A stretch of 10,729 nt of DNA from Alphaproteobacteria bacterium (GCA_013152625.1 JAADFY010000006.1:879-11607); one strand, 5' to 3'. Positions 1 through 7,742 are shown, counted from the first letter of the stretch. Numbers and translations are program-made. The notes: generated by a model not told the origin, from the letters alone.

Positions 1-67
1 GGCTTGGCAGCGCTTGCCGGGGGGGGTATGGTCGCCGCCGATTTTCATCGATGTATCAGGACACAAT

Positions 68-1918
68 ATGACGATCAGGGTTGGCCAGGGCGTGGCCGGA
101 GCAGACCATGGGAACAGTGCAAAGGCGCAACCGGGGAATGCGGGCCTGGGCCCGATGCCGAAATGGGATCTTAGCGATCTTTATGAGGGCACGGACGCGC
201 CGCAGCTTTCCGCCGATCTTGAGCACTGCACCGTGGAGGCCAAATCGATTGCCGCGCAGTTCAAGGGCAAGCTTTTGGCGCTGGCTGAAAAGGGGGGGCT
301 GGCTGAAGCGGTCAAACGCTACGAGGCGGTGTCCGATGTCATGGGGCGAATCGGATCGTTCGCTTATCTTAATTACGCGCAAAACACCGCCGACCCGGAC
401 CGGGCGAAATTTCTCGGTGACATGAATGAACAGCTCACCGCGCTATCCACGCCATTGTTGTTTTTTACCCTCGAAATCAATCGTATTGACGATGACGTCA
501 TGGGGGCGGCGTTTAAGGCCGATCCGGCGCTGGCGCACTACAAGCCGTGGTTTGTGGAATTGCGCAAGGCGCGGCCCCATCAGCTTGAGGACCGGGTCGA
601 GGAACTGTTTCACGACAAATCGGTCACCGGTAGCGCGGCCTGGAACCGTTTGTTCGACGAGACCATGTCGAGCCTTAAATTCGAGGTTGAGGGCGAGCAA
701 CTGGCGCTGGAGCCGGTGCTTACTCTTTTGACCGATAAGGATCAGGCCAAGCGCAAAGCCGCGTTTGGCGGCCTGACGGGAACCCTTGAGACCAACAAGC
801 GCCTGTTTACCCACATCACCAATGTGATTGCCAAGGACAAGGAAATTTCTGACCGCTGGCGGGGTTTTAGTGACATTGCAGACAGCCGGCATCTGGCCAA
901 CTCGGTGGAGCGTGAGGTGGTGGATGCTTTGGAGGGTGCGGTGCGTGACGCCTATCCGCGCCTGTCGCACCGATATTACGCCATGAAGGCGAAATGGCTG
1001 GGGCAGGACCAGTTAAATGCCTGGGACCGCAATGCGCCGCTGCCGGACGATGACGACCGGTTGTTCAGCTGGTCGGAGGCCGTCGAGATGGTCATGGACG
1101 CCTATGGGCGGTTTTCGCCGAAATTGCGGGATTTGGCCTCGCCATTCTTTGATTCGGGCTGGATCGATGCGCCGGTGCGTGAGGGCAAGGCGCCGGGGGC
1201 GTTTGCCCATCCCACGGTGCCCAGCGCCCATCCCTATTTGATGCTCAATTATCTGGGCAAACCCCGGGACGTGATGACGCTGGCCCATGAACTGGGGCAT
1301 GGTGTGCATCAGCGTCTGGCGGCAGGCCAGGGCCCGCTCATGGCCGGCACGCCGCTCACCCTTGCCGAGACCGCCAGCGTTTTTGGCGAAATGCTGACTT
1401 TTCGCTCTCTTTTAGCGGCAACCACCAACCGGCGGCAGCGTTTTGGATTGTTGGCCAAAAAAGTCGAGGACATGCTCAATACGGTGGTGCGGCAAATCGC
1501 CTTTTATTCGTTTGAGCGCAAGGTGCACAATGCCCGGCGCAAAGGGGAACTCAAGACCGAGGAACTTAACGAATTCTGGCTTGAAGTGAGCGCGGAGAGC
1601 CTGGGGCCGGCGGTAAAACTGAATGAAGGATACGAGATTTTCTGGGCTTATATCCCCCATTTCATTCACTCGCCGTTTTATGTATATGCCTATGCGTTCG
1701 GCGACTGCCTTGTGAATTCGCTTTATGCGAAATATGAAAGCGCACCGGAGGGGTTCGTCGAGCGCTATTTCGAGATGCTGAAGGCAGGTGGCTCGCAGCA
1801 TCATTCGGCGTTGCTGGCGCCGTTCGGGCTGGATGCGCGTGACGGGGATTTCTGGGCTCTCGGCCTGTCGATGATCGAGGGTCTGATTGACGAGCTTGAC
1901 GCAGAACAACACGACTAG
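68..1918 (+). CDS. pepF: M3 family zinc oligoendopeptidase (PepF/M3 type)
   Basis: A 616-residue cytoplasmic metallopeptidase that by family would cut short peptides during peptide turnover. The zinc site is clear: HELGH at residues 407-411 (bases 1286-1300), continuing GVHQRL, then LAETASVFGE at 432-441, where Glu434 is the likely third zinc ligand. The N-terminal half is the helical PepF_N-like part, starting at MPKWDLSDLY, and the length fits the usual ~600 residues. There is no signal peptide. I chose ATG 68 because AGGA (58-61) lies six bases before it; an in-frame TTG at 14 would add 18 residues but has no comparable site. The oxidase subunit IV gene follows 19 bases after the stop, suggesting co-transcription. 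The family is certain from the motif; the exact substrate is not known. Confidence 0.95.
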   Translation: MTIRVGQGVAGADHGNSAKAQPGNAGLGPMPKWDLSDLYEGTDAPQLSADLEHCTVEAKSIAAQFKGKLLALAEKGGLAEAVKRYEAVSDVMGRIGSFAYLNYAQNTADPDRAKFLGDMNEQLTALSTPLLFFTLEINRIDDDVMGAAFKADPALAHYKPWFVELRKARPHQLEDRVEELFHDKSVTGSAAWNRLFDETMSSLKFEVEGEQLALEPVLTLLTDKDQAKRKAAFGGLTGTLETNKRLFTHITNVIAKDKEISDRWRGFSDIADSRHLANSVEREVVDALEGAVRDAYPRLSHRYYAMKAKWLGQDQLNAWDRNAPLPDDDDRLFSWSEAVEMVMDAYGRFSPKLRDLASPFFDSGWIDAPVREGKAPGAFAHPTVPSAHPYLMLNYLGKPRDVMTLAHELGHGVHQRLAAGQGPLMAGTPLTLAETASVFGEMLTFRSLLAATTNRRQRFGLLAKKVEDMLNTVVRQIAFYSFERKVHNARRKGELKTEELNEFWLEVSAESLGPAVKLNEGYEIFWAYIPHFIHSPFYVYAYAFGDCLVNSLYAKYESAPEGFVERYFEMLKAGGSQHHSALLAPFGLDARDGDFWALGLSMIEGLIDELDAEQHD

Positions 1919-1937
1919 AACAGGGGACGTAAAAAAT

Positions 1938-2150
1938 ATGGCGACTGAAAACGATAGCGGCGTGATGCCGGATCAGATTGCAACCTATCGCGGGCTGCTG
2001 GTCCTGTTCAAATGGTCCATCGCCTTCTTTGTGGTCTTGCTGGTTGCCATGTATTTCGGGCTGGTGGCCGGCTTGCCGTTTCTGGCTCTGGTGGTTGTGC
2101 TCGCTGGCATTGGCGGGGCGGTGTTTGTCGCCCTTTCAAAGCGGCGTTAG
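1938..2150 (+). CDS. aa3-type cytochrome c oxidase subunit IV-like small membrane protein
   Basis: A 70-residue protein with a polar N-terminus, then IATYRGLLVLFKWSIAFFVV and a second hydrophobic run (about residues 45-66) ending in SKRR. The TYxGxxxLxKW pattern followed by a membrane helix is typical of the bacterial aa3 oxidase subunit IV family (PF07835), a small accessory subunit wrapped around the catalytic oxidase core. ATG 1938 is chosen because AGGGGA (1922-1927) precedes it; the in-frame upstream ATG at 1887 lies inside the peptidase gene. It follows pepF closely and precedes pntAA. From memory, placement next to pnt genes is common in Rhizobiales. Its TAG stop is the first three bases of the repeat element that follows. 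No other oxidase subunit is in view, so its assembly into an oxidase is inferred from the family. Confidence 0.8.
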   Translation: MATENDSGVMPDQIATYRGLLVLFKWSIAFFVVLLVAMYFGLVAGLPFLALVVVLAGIGGAVFVALSKRR

Positions 2151-2249
2151 AGCGCTGTTTTGATCGTGACAAAACAGGGCTCTTGGTTCTTTATTTGGTT
2201 GCGTTTCCGAATCGGATAACCGGGTCCACTTATCCTGGAAACGCTCTAG
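2148..2249 (+). repeat. Two-hairpin intergenic palindromic element, copy 1 (RIME-like)
   Basis: A compact 102-bp element. The left hairpin is AGAGC-g-CTGTTTT (2149-2161) pairing with AAAACAG-g-GCTCT (2171-2183). The right hairpin is GCGTTTCC (2201-2208) with GGAAACGC (2237-2244), and inside it GGATAA (2214-2219) with TTATCC (2230-2235). The ends are inverted: TAGAGCG (2148-2154) and CGCTCTA (2242-2248). A second copy in the same orientation lies at 7102-7246. Two palindromes in about 100 bp match the known Rhizobiales intergenic mosaic elements (RIME/Bru-RS type), a comparison from memory rather than a search. It separates the oxidase subunit IV gene from pntAA and could act as an mRNA 3'-end or stability structure. 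No good T-run follows it, so I do not call it a terminator. Confidence 0.85.
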
Positions 2250-2301
2250 CGGGACTGACCGTCCGGTTTCCGGTCGGTTCGGGCAATTCCCGGCCAAACA
2301 T

Positions 2302-2315
2302 CGGACCCGGGTCCG
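2302..2315. promoter_or_regulatory. 14-bp perfect palindrome upstream of pntAA
   Basis: CGGACCCGGGTCCG reads the same on both strands and is centred about 64 bases before the pntAA start, within the 122 bases between the repeat and the gene. It could be a protein-binding site for the pnt operon. No convincing -35/-10 pair is visible nearby. GC-rich palindromes arise by chance in such DNA, so the regulatory role is only a suggestion. Confidence 0.3.
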
Positions 2316-2371
2316 GCTGGCGGGTTTCGTGTCGAATTTGCGACCGCCTGGTTTAAGGAAAGAGTAATTCC

Positions 2372-3640
2372 ATGAAAATTGCCGTGATCGGGGAGGAAGC
2401 GGCCGGCGAAGGGCGCGTTTCGGCCACGCCGGAGACCGTTGAGAAACTGGGCGCGCTGGGGGCGCAAATTGTTGTCGAGGCCGGGGCCGGCACAGGGTCG
2501 CGCATACCCGATGACGCGTTCAGCCAGGCTGGAGCGACAATCGGCAAGACCCGCGCGGAAACGATCAAAAATGCGCAAATTGTGCTTTGTGTGGGCCGGC
2601 CAACGGCTTCGTCGCTCAAAGGGGTTGCCAAAGACGCGCTGTTGATCGGCATGATGGACCCTTACGGCCATGAGGGTGAGATTGCCGCCCTGGGCCAGAC
2701 CGGCGTCACGGTTTTTTCCATGGAATTCATGCCACGCATTACTCGGGCGCAGGTCATGGATGTGCTTTCAAGCCAGGCCAACCTCGCCGGCTATCAGTCG
2801 GTAATCGACGCGGCATCGGTGTTTGACCGGGCATTTCCGATGATGATGACGGCGGCGGGGACAATCCGGCCGGCCAAGGTTTTTGTCATGGGGGCAGGTG
2901 TGGCCGGATTACAGGCCATCGCCACGGCACGGCGGCTGGGGGCGGTGGTTTCGGCCACCGATGTGCGCCCCGCGGTCCGCGAACAGGTTCAATCCCTGGG
3001 CGGCAAATTTGTTGCGGTGGAAGATGATGAATTCCGCGCCGCCGAAACCGCAGGCGGTTATGCAAAGGAAATGAGCAAGGAATATCAAGCCAAACAGGCC
3101 GAGCTGGTGGCCGGCCATATCGCCAAGCAGGACATTGTGATCACCACGGCGTTGATCCCGGGCCGGCCGGCGCCGAGGCTGGTGACCAAGGCCATGGTTG
3201 AATCCATGGCGCCCGGTTCGGTGGTGGTGGATCTGGCCGTGGAGCGGGGCGGCAACTGCGAACTGGCACAACCGGGCAAGGTCGTGGTGCACAACCACGT
3301 TTCCATTGTGGGCTATTTGAATGTGCCGGGGCGGATCGCCAGTTCCGCCTCCCAGCTTTATGCCAAGAACCTCCTCGCGTTTGTGACGACGCTGATTGAC
3401 GGGGAAACAAAAGAACTGGCGGTTGACTGGGAAGATGAGCTGGTCACGGCCACCGTTTTGACCCGCAACGGGGTGGTGGTGCATCCCAATCTGGTTGCGG
3501 CGGCTGAAAAAGTTTCGGGTAAAGCCGGCAAACCGGCAAAAACTGAACCGAAGAAATCAACGTCGGCCAAATCCAAGCCGGCCAAATTCACGCCGGCAAA
3601 GGCAAAAAGCAATCCGCGCAAACCCGCGACAAAAGGTTAA
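2372..3640 (+). CDS. pntAA: NAD(P) transhydrogenase subunit alpha part 1 (NAD(H)-binding domain I)
   Basis: The 422-residue soluble subunit that binds NAD(H) and passes hydride to NADP+ held by PntB, in the membrane-bound proton-driven transhydrogenase. The AlaDh/PNT N-terminal domain covers about residues 4-137, including RITRAQVMDVLSSQ. The Rossmann domain has GAGVAGLQA at 174-182 and the acidic Asp197 in SATDVRP, which contacts the NAD ribose. Start ATG 2372 is preceded by AAGGAAAGAG. The core ends near residue 380, about where three-subunit relatives such as Rhodospirillum rubrum end (384 residues, from memory). Residues 380-422 form an extra tail rich in Lys, Ala and Pro with 13 lysines, of unknown purpose. 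PntAB starts 18 bases after the stop. Identity is very secure. Confidence 0.98.
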   Translation: MKIAVIGEEAAGEGRVSATPETVEKLGALGAQIVVEAGAGTGSRIPDDAFSQAGATIGKTRAETIKNAQIVLCVGRPTASSLKGVAKDALLIGMMDPYGHEGEIAALGQTGVTVFSMEFMPRITRAQVMDVLSSQANLAGYQSVIDAASVFDRAFPMMMTAAGTIRPAKVFVMGAGVAGLQAIATARRLGAVVSATDVRPAVREQVQSLGGKFVAVEDDEFRAAETAGGYAKEMSKEYQAKQAELVAGHIAKQDIVITTALIPGRPAPRLVTKAMVESMAPGSVVVDLAVERGGNCELAQPGKVVVHNHVSIVGYLNVPGRIASSASQLYAKNLLAFVTTLIDGETKELAVDWEDELVTATVLTRNGVVVHPNLVAAAEKVSGKAGKPAKTEPKKSTSAKSKPAKFTPAKAKSNPRKPATKG

Positions 3641-3658
3641 AAAAAGGTCCGCAGGAAC

Positions 3659-3961
3659 ATGGAAGCGATTGATCCGTTCTTTTTTCGACTGTCGATTTTC
3701 GTTCTGGCGATTTTCGTCGGCTATTTTGTGGTCTGGAGCGTAACCCCGGCCCTGCACACCCCCCTCATGAGCGTCACCAACGCGATCTCCTCGGTTATTG
3801 TGGTCGGGGCCCTGCTGGCCGTGGGGGTGCAACTTATCGACGGGGGCAGCTGGGCATCGAAGGTCTTTGGTTTTCTGGCCCTCATCCTGGCCAGCGTGAA
3901 CATATTCGGCGGCTTTTTAGTCACCCAGCGTATGCTGGCAATGTATAAAAAGAAGGGTTAG
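3659..3961 (+). CDS. pntAB: NAD(P) transhydrogenase subunit alpha part 2 (membrane domain II)
   Basis: A 100-residue integral membrane protein with three hydrophobic helices (about residues 9-27, 39-60 and 68-88) and a basic end, YKKKG. It corresponds to the membrane end of the fused alpha subunit in E. coli and builds the proton channel together with the helices of PntB. Two possible ribosome sites precede ATG 3659: AAAAAGG at 3641-3647 and a closer AGGA at 3653-3656. It sits between pntAA and pntB with very short gaps, the usual gene order for the three-subunit alphaproteobacterial form. Its stop overlaps the AGGGG ribosome site of pntB, which favours coordinated translation. Confidence 0.95.
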   Translation: MEAIDPFFFRLSIFVLAIFVGYFVVWSVTPALHTPLMSVTNAISSVIVVGALLAVGVQLIDGGSWASKVFGFLALILASVNIFGGFLVTQRMLAMYKKKG

Positions 3962-3970
3962 GGGCGCGCC

Positions 3971-5374
3971 ATGTCGGCCAATCTAGCAGCGGTATTGTAT
4001 CTGGTTGCCGGGGTGTTGTTCATTCTGGCCCTGCGCGGACTGTCCAGTCCCGCCTCGGCCCGACAGGGCAACATTTTCGGCATGGTTGGCATGGCGATTG
4101 CCATTTTGACCACTCTGGCGGTGGCGGGGGTTTCCGACCCGGTATCGTGGGCGCTCATTCTGGGCGGCATGGGCATTGGCGGCGTGATCGGCGCGGTCAT
4201 GGCCCGCAAGATCGCCATGACCGCCATGCCCCAGCTTGTGGCAGCGTTTCACTCGCTGGTGGGGATGGCAGCGGTATTTGTGGCCGCGGCGGCTCTTTAC
4301 GCGCCGGAGGCTTTCGACATTGCCACCGGGGGGGTCATCCATGTCCAGGCGCTAGTGGAAATGAGCCTTGGGGCTGCCATTGGCGCTTTTACTTTTACCG
4401 GCTCGGTGATCGCATTCCTCAAGCTGGACGGGCGCATGTCGGGCACCCCGATCATTCTGCCGGCCCGCCATGTGCTTCACGGGGCGCTTGGTTTGTTGCT
4501 GGTATTTCTGGTCTGGCAGTTCTCCATCCCCGGTGATGAGGGGTGGTTCTGGGCGATAACCGCTGTGGCCCTTGTTCTGGGCGTGCTCATGATCATCCCC
4601 ATTGGCGGGGCCGATATGCCGGTGGTGGTCTCGATGCTGAACTCGTATTCGGGCTGGGCGGCGGCGGGGATCGGCTTTACGCTTGGCAATACCGCCCTGA
4701 TCATCACCGGCGCGCTGGTGGGCTCGTCGGGTGCTATTTTAAGCTACATCATGTGCCGGGCCATGAACCGGTCGTTTATCTCGGTCATTCTGGGCGGCTT
4801 TGGCGGCGACAGCGCCGGGCCGGCGGGGGGCGAAGAGGAAACCCGGCCGGTCAAGCAGGGTTCGGCCGTCGATGCGGCGTTCATGATGAAAAATGCCGGA
4901 AAGGTCATCATCGTGCCCGGCTATGGCATGGCGGTGGCGCAGGCCCAGCACGCTTTGCGCGAAATGGCCGATCTGCTCAAGGCGGAAGGGGTGGAGGTCA
5001 AATATGCCATTCATCCGGTGGCCGGGCGCATGCCGGGGCATATGAACGTGCTGCTGGCGGAAGCAAATGTGCCCTATGACGAAGTGTTTGAACTCGAGGA
5101 CATCAATTCCGAGTTCGCCCAGTCGGACGTTGCGTTTGTCATCGGGGCCAACGATGTGACCAACCCGTCGGCAAAAACCGACAAGACTTCGCCCATTTAT
5201 GGCATGCCGGTGCTCAATGTGGAGGACGCGGGTACGGTTTTGTTCATCAAACGGGGCATGTCGGCGGGGTATGCGGGGGTGCAGAACGAGTTGTTTTTCC
5301 GCGATAACACAATGATGCTGTTTGGGGATGCGAAAAAAATGGCCGAGGATATCGTCAAGGCGCTGGGGCACTAG
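3971..5374 (+). CDS. pntB: NAD(P) transhydrogenase subunit beta
   Basis: A 467-residue subunit with about nine membrane helices (residues 1-260, the rest of the proton channel) and a C-terminal NADP(H)-binding domain III. His94 in AAFHSLVGMAA aligns with the E. coli channel histidine (beta-His91 by memory). Domain III shows PGYGMAVAQAQ (316-326), the nucleotide-loop signature, then GRMPGHMNVLL (352-362), GANDVTNPSA (392-401) and KRGMSAGYAG (427-436), all family hallmarks for NADP binding. NSYSGWAAAGIGF and TGALVGSSGAILSYIMCRAMN match the membrane part well. Start ATG 3971 has AGGGG (3960-3964) six bases upstream, overlapping the pntAB stop. Working with PntAA and PntAB, it makes NADPH from NADH using the proton gradient. 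No strong terminator follows; only a weak 5-bp hairpin (5377-5391) is seen. Confidence 0.98.
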   Translation: MSANLAAVLYLVAGVLFILALRGLSSPASARQGNIFGMVGMAIAILTTLAVAGVSDPVSWALILGGMGIGGVIGAVMARKIAMTAMPQLVAAFHSLVGMAAVFVAAAALYAPEAFDIATGGVIHVQALVEMSLGAAIGAFTFTGSVIAFLKLDGRMSGTPIILPARHVLHGALGLLLVFLVWQFSIPGDEGWFWAITAVALVLGVLMIIPIGGADMPVVVSMLNSYSGWAAAGIGFTLGNTALIITGALVGSSGAILSYIMCRAMNRSFISVILGGFGGDSAGPAGGEEETRPVKQGSAVDAAFMMKNAGKVIIVPGYGMAVAQAQHALREMADLLKAEGVEVKYAIHPVAGRMPGHMNVLLAEANVPYDEVFELEDINSEFAQSDVAFVIGANDVTNPSAKTDKTSPIYGMPVLNVEDAGTVLFIKRGMSAGYAGVQNELFFRDNTMMLFGDAKKMAEDIVKALGH

Positions 5375-5470
5375 GTCACATTTTTCATGTGGGTCCGTGA
5401 TGTAGTGCGGGTGATTGATCCGCGCATATTGTGTTGGCCGGTCGCCCGCATCTTTTAAGTTCAGCACACC

Positions 5471-5476
5471 GGGAGG
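5471..5476 (+). promoter_or_regulatory. Ribosome binding site deciding a TTG start
   Basis: GGGAGG seven bases before TTG 5484 is the best ribosome site in this region. It supports translation of the hydrolase from TTG 5484 rather than from the in-frame TTG at 5415, which has no such site. Confidence 0.65.
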
Positions 5477-5483
5477 CGGGCAG

Positions 5484-7076
5484 TTGGCAACAGGCAAGAC
5501 CGGGGCCGCCGGATCGGCAAACCCCGAACCAACGCCGATCAAACGTCAGGCCATCGTGGTGGTGCATGGTCAGGGCGAGCAGCGCCCCATGGGGACCATT
5601 CGTGATTTCGTAAAAGTGTTATGGCAGTTCAACGCCAATCTGATGCCGCAAAAGGGCGCCGGAGCCGATAAAGACGGCCAGAATATCTGGATCGTGCCCG
5701 ACAGCAAAAGCGGGCTTTATGAACTCCAGCGTATCACCACGCCGCCCCACAATGGTCGCAAGACGGACTTTTTCGAACTTTATTACGCTGATCTGCTCAA
5801 TGAAAATTCCCTGCGAAATTTGTGGCGCTGGCTGCGCCGGCTTTTGTGGATAGACCCCACCGAGGTGCCCGATGACGTGCGGGCGCCGTGGACTTTGTTC
5901 TGGGTGTTTTCGCTTGTGGCGATCGTTTTGTTCTGGACGGCGGTGCTGTCGGTTTCGCAACTCATTCATACCAACTGGATTGCGGTGGCGCTGGAGCCCC
6001 GGGCGCTGCCGGGCCTGATCCTTGGCGGGGGGGCGCTGGCCGTTCTTCTGGTGCCGAAGTTTTTTCGCGGGGCCGGCTGGCTGAACAAGGTGCCCCCATT
6101 TGCCATTGTCGTGGCGGTAACGCTTTCGATCATGTGGGTTTACCTTAATTACCCGGTTGCCTGGGTGATCAATTTACTGGTGGTGGAGTTTTACGTCGCC
6201 CTGCGGCTGCTGCTGCCCTATTTCGGCGATGCGGCGAGTTATTTAAGCGCCCAGACGCAAACGGTGCAAAGTCGGCAAAGCGTGCGCAATCGGGGTTTGC
6301 GGTTGTTGCGGGCCCTACACGACGATCCGGCCTATGACCGGGTGGTGGTGATCGGGCATTCGCTGGGTTCGGTGCTCGCCTATGATCTGTTGCATATATT
6401 GTGGCGGGAGGGGGGGCCGACCAAGGATAATCCGCCCGCCGATGCCAGTGCTCTTCTGGCGGTGGATGCGTTTGTGGCCGGAGCTGACAAACATGGCTGG
6501 CAGGCCGGCGATGTAGAGCGTTATCAGGGGTTGCAGTGGGCGGCGTTTAATCAATTGCGCTGTCAGCGCGGGGCTGCGCAACAGGACGGTGCGGGGACCT
6601 GCCCGGCAGGCTGGAAGGTGTCTGATTTCATCGCCCTTGGCTCGCCGCTGGCCAGCGCCCAGTTTCTGATTACCCAGGACCGGGCGGATTTTGAGCGCAT
6701 GAAGCGCGAACGGGTGTTGCCGACGGCGCCGGCCCAGCCATATGACCGGGAAAATCTTGCGGTCTACACCGACGCCAAAGGGCAAAAAGTCGCCCACCAT
6801 GGGGCGGTATTTTCCGTGGTGCGCTGGGCCAACATCTTCGACCCGTTTGACGAAGCGCTGTTTTTGCTGGGCGATCCGATCAGCGGGCCGGTTTCGGGTC
6901 CGGACCGGTTTGGCAACGGCGTTCTGGACCGGCCGGTAAAAATCCGGCGCCCGGGTGTCTGGGGGCGGTTTTTCACCCACTCGCTATACTGGATCGAGAC
7001 CAGCGCCGACTGGGTCCGTCCGGCCCATCACATTAAAACCCTGCGTCAGGCAGTGGGAATTGACCGGCAGATATAG
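5484..7076 (+). CDS. Membrane-anchored alpha/beta-hydrolase (lipase/esterase-like), substrate unknown
   Basis: A 530-residue protein from the preferred TTG start. It opens with a Pro/Gly-rich stretch, then a hydrolase first strand with AIVVVHGQGEQ (His28-Gly29, oxyanion region). A block of about four membrane helices follows (near residues 135-157, 175-191, 205-221 and 224-245), then VVVIGHSLGSVLAYDLL with the nucleophile Ser293 in GHSLGS. FIALGSPLASAQF follows, as in lipases. Asp453 or Asp456 in NIFDPFDEA and His499 in THSLYW are likely triad partners. Splitting the hydrolase fold with a membrane block is unusual. There is no signal peptide, so the catalytic part probably sits on the cytoplasmic face, perhaps acting on lipids. 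It begins 109 bases after pntB and may be read through from it. I do not recognise a characterised family; the hydrolase fold is confident, the function is not. Confidence 0.75.
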   Translation: MATGKTGAAGSANPEPTPIKRQAIVVVHGQGEQRPMGTIRDFVKVLWQFNANLMPQKGAGADKDGQNIWIVPDSKSGLYELQRITTPPHNGRKTDFFELYYADLLNENSLRNLWRWLRRLLWIDPTEVPDDVRAPWTLFWVFSLVAIVLFWTAVLSVSQLIHTNWIAVALEPRALPGLILGGGALAVLLVPKFFRGAGWLNKVPPFAIVVAVTLSIMWVYLNYPVAWVINLLVVEFYVALRLLLPYFGDAASYLSAQTQTVQSRQSVRNRGLRLLRALHDDPAYDRVVVIGHSLGSVLAYDLLHILWREGGPTKDNPPADASALLAVDAFVAGADKHGWQAGDVERYQGLQWAAFNQLRCQRGAAQQDGAGTCPAGWKVSDFIALGSPLASAQFLITQDRADFERMKRERVLPTAPAQPYDRENLAVYTDAKGQKVAHHGAVFSVVRWANIFDPFDEALFLLGDPISGPVSGPDRFGNGVLDRPVKIRRPGVWGRFFTHSLYWIETSADWVRPAHHIKTLRQAVGIDRQI

Positions 7077-7101
7077 GATTTTTTTACAAAAAAGACGCCG
7101 C

Positions 7102-7246
7102 CCTACAGCCCTGTTTTGATGGAATCAAAACAGGGCTGTAGGTCTTTGATGTATCGCGTTTGCTCTGTGGCGGCTGCCCACTGATTTTTGCTTGGTCGCG
7201 TTGTCGGACGGAAAACCGGCTTCCACTTTTCCTGACAACGCTCTAG
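7102..7246 (+). repeat. Two-hairpin intergenic palindromic element, copy 2 (RIME-like)
   Basis: The 145-bp second copy of the element at 2148-2249, same orientation. The left arm is a perfect 19-bp stem, 7102-7120 pairing with 7124-7142 around a GGA loop, sharing CTGTTTTGAT and AAAACAGGGCT with copy 1. The right arm pairs GCGTTGTC (7198-7205) with GACAACGC (7234-7241) and, inside, GGAAAA (7210-7215) with TTTTCC (7227-7232), ending CGCTCTAG as in copy 1. The middle is about 38 bases longer than in copy 1. It lies between two convergent genes and could end or protect both transcripts. On the - strand a T6 run (complement of 7088-7093) follows the left stem after eight bases, a poor but possible terminator for the DUF992 gene. 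Confidence 0.88.
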
Positions 7247-7283
7247 GGGCAGCGCCTTTTAATTCAAGTAGAGCCGGTCCTGA

Positions 7284-7742
7284 TCAGTTCAGGGTTAGAA
7301 TGGTGCCGGCAAGCGAGAGGTTGAACCCGGTCTGGGCCTGAACGCTCCAGGGCTGAAGGGAAAAGGCGTTCTTTGAGCCGCCGATCAGCCAATTGGCGCC
7401 AAGACCGGCCCCAAAGGTCGCCTCGCCGCTGGCACCGACAAAATTACCGGCCATGGCGCGGCTGGAATAGGACTTGCCCGCAGCGGTAAATACCAGCCAT
7501 TCAATCTGGGTGCTTTTGGTTATGCCGATATCCAGACCGATTTTGGTGATCTTGCCCGAATAATGCTCATGGGATCCGTCTTTTTTGGTGAACGTGCAGT
7601 TCAGCGCCTTGGTGGAGGTGATGATAAGCCCGACGCCGCCTTCAACGGTGCAGGACAGGCGCCCGACCTGAACACTTGGGTCGGCGGCGGCGGGAATAAC
7701 GGATAGGGCCAGTGCGGCAGCGGCCGCGAGGATAATGCGCAT
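7284..7742 (-). CDS. DUF992 family secreted protein
   Basis: A 152-residue protein with a clear signal peptide: MRIILAAAAALALSVIPAAA, with likely cleavage before Asp21. The mature part reads VGRLSCTVEGGVGLIITSTK, then LNCTF, then YSGKITKIGLDIGITK, and a Gly-rich end with GAGLGANWLIGGS and LQPWSVQAQTGFNLSLAGTILTL. This is the DUF992 pattern common in Rhizobiales; the function of the family is unknown. Cys31 and Cys49 are the only mature cysteines and could form a disulfide in the periplasm. The start at 7742 is set by AAGGAGAG just upstream on the - strand and by the signal peptide; a longer reading from 7847 would bury the signal. It lies 288 bases downstream of rpsU, in a stretch holding one GC hairpin and no other gene I can support. 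Confidence 0.88.
   Translation of the reverse strand: MRIILAAAAALALSVIPAAADPSVQVGRLSCTVEGGVGLIITSTKALNCTFTKKDGSHEHYSGKITKIGLDIGITKSTQIEWLVFTAAGKSYSSRAMAGNFVGASGEATFGAGLGANWLIGGSKNAFSLQPWSVQAQTGFNLSLAGTILTLN

Noticed and set aside
1..71. Tail of an upstream + strand gene; one frame is open from base 3 to a TGA at 69-71 that overlaps the pepF ATG.
   Set aside because: Only about 22 codons are visible and they match nothing I know; another frame is open too, so the choice is arbitrary.
5377..5391. Hairpin CACAT-tttttc... ATGTG after pntB as a terminator.
   Set aside because: The stem is five mostly A/T pairs and no T-run follows it, so it is too weak.
5415..5483. Longer hydrolase start at TTG 5415.
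   Set aside because: It has no ribosome site and adds a stretch without protein-like features; TTG 5484 has GGGAGG at good spacing.
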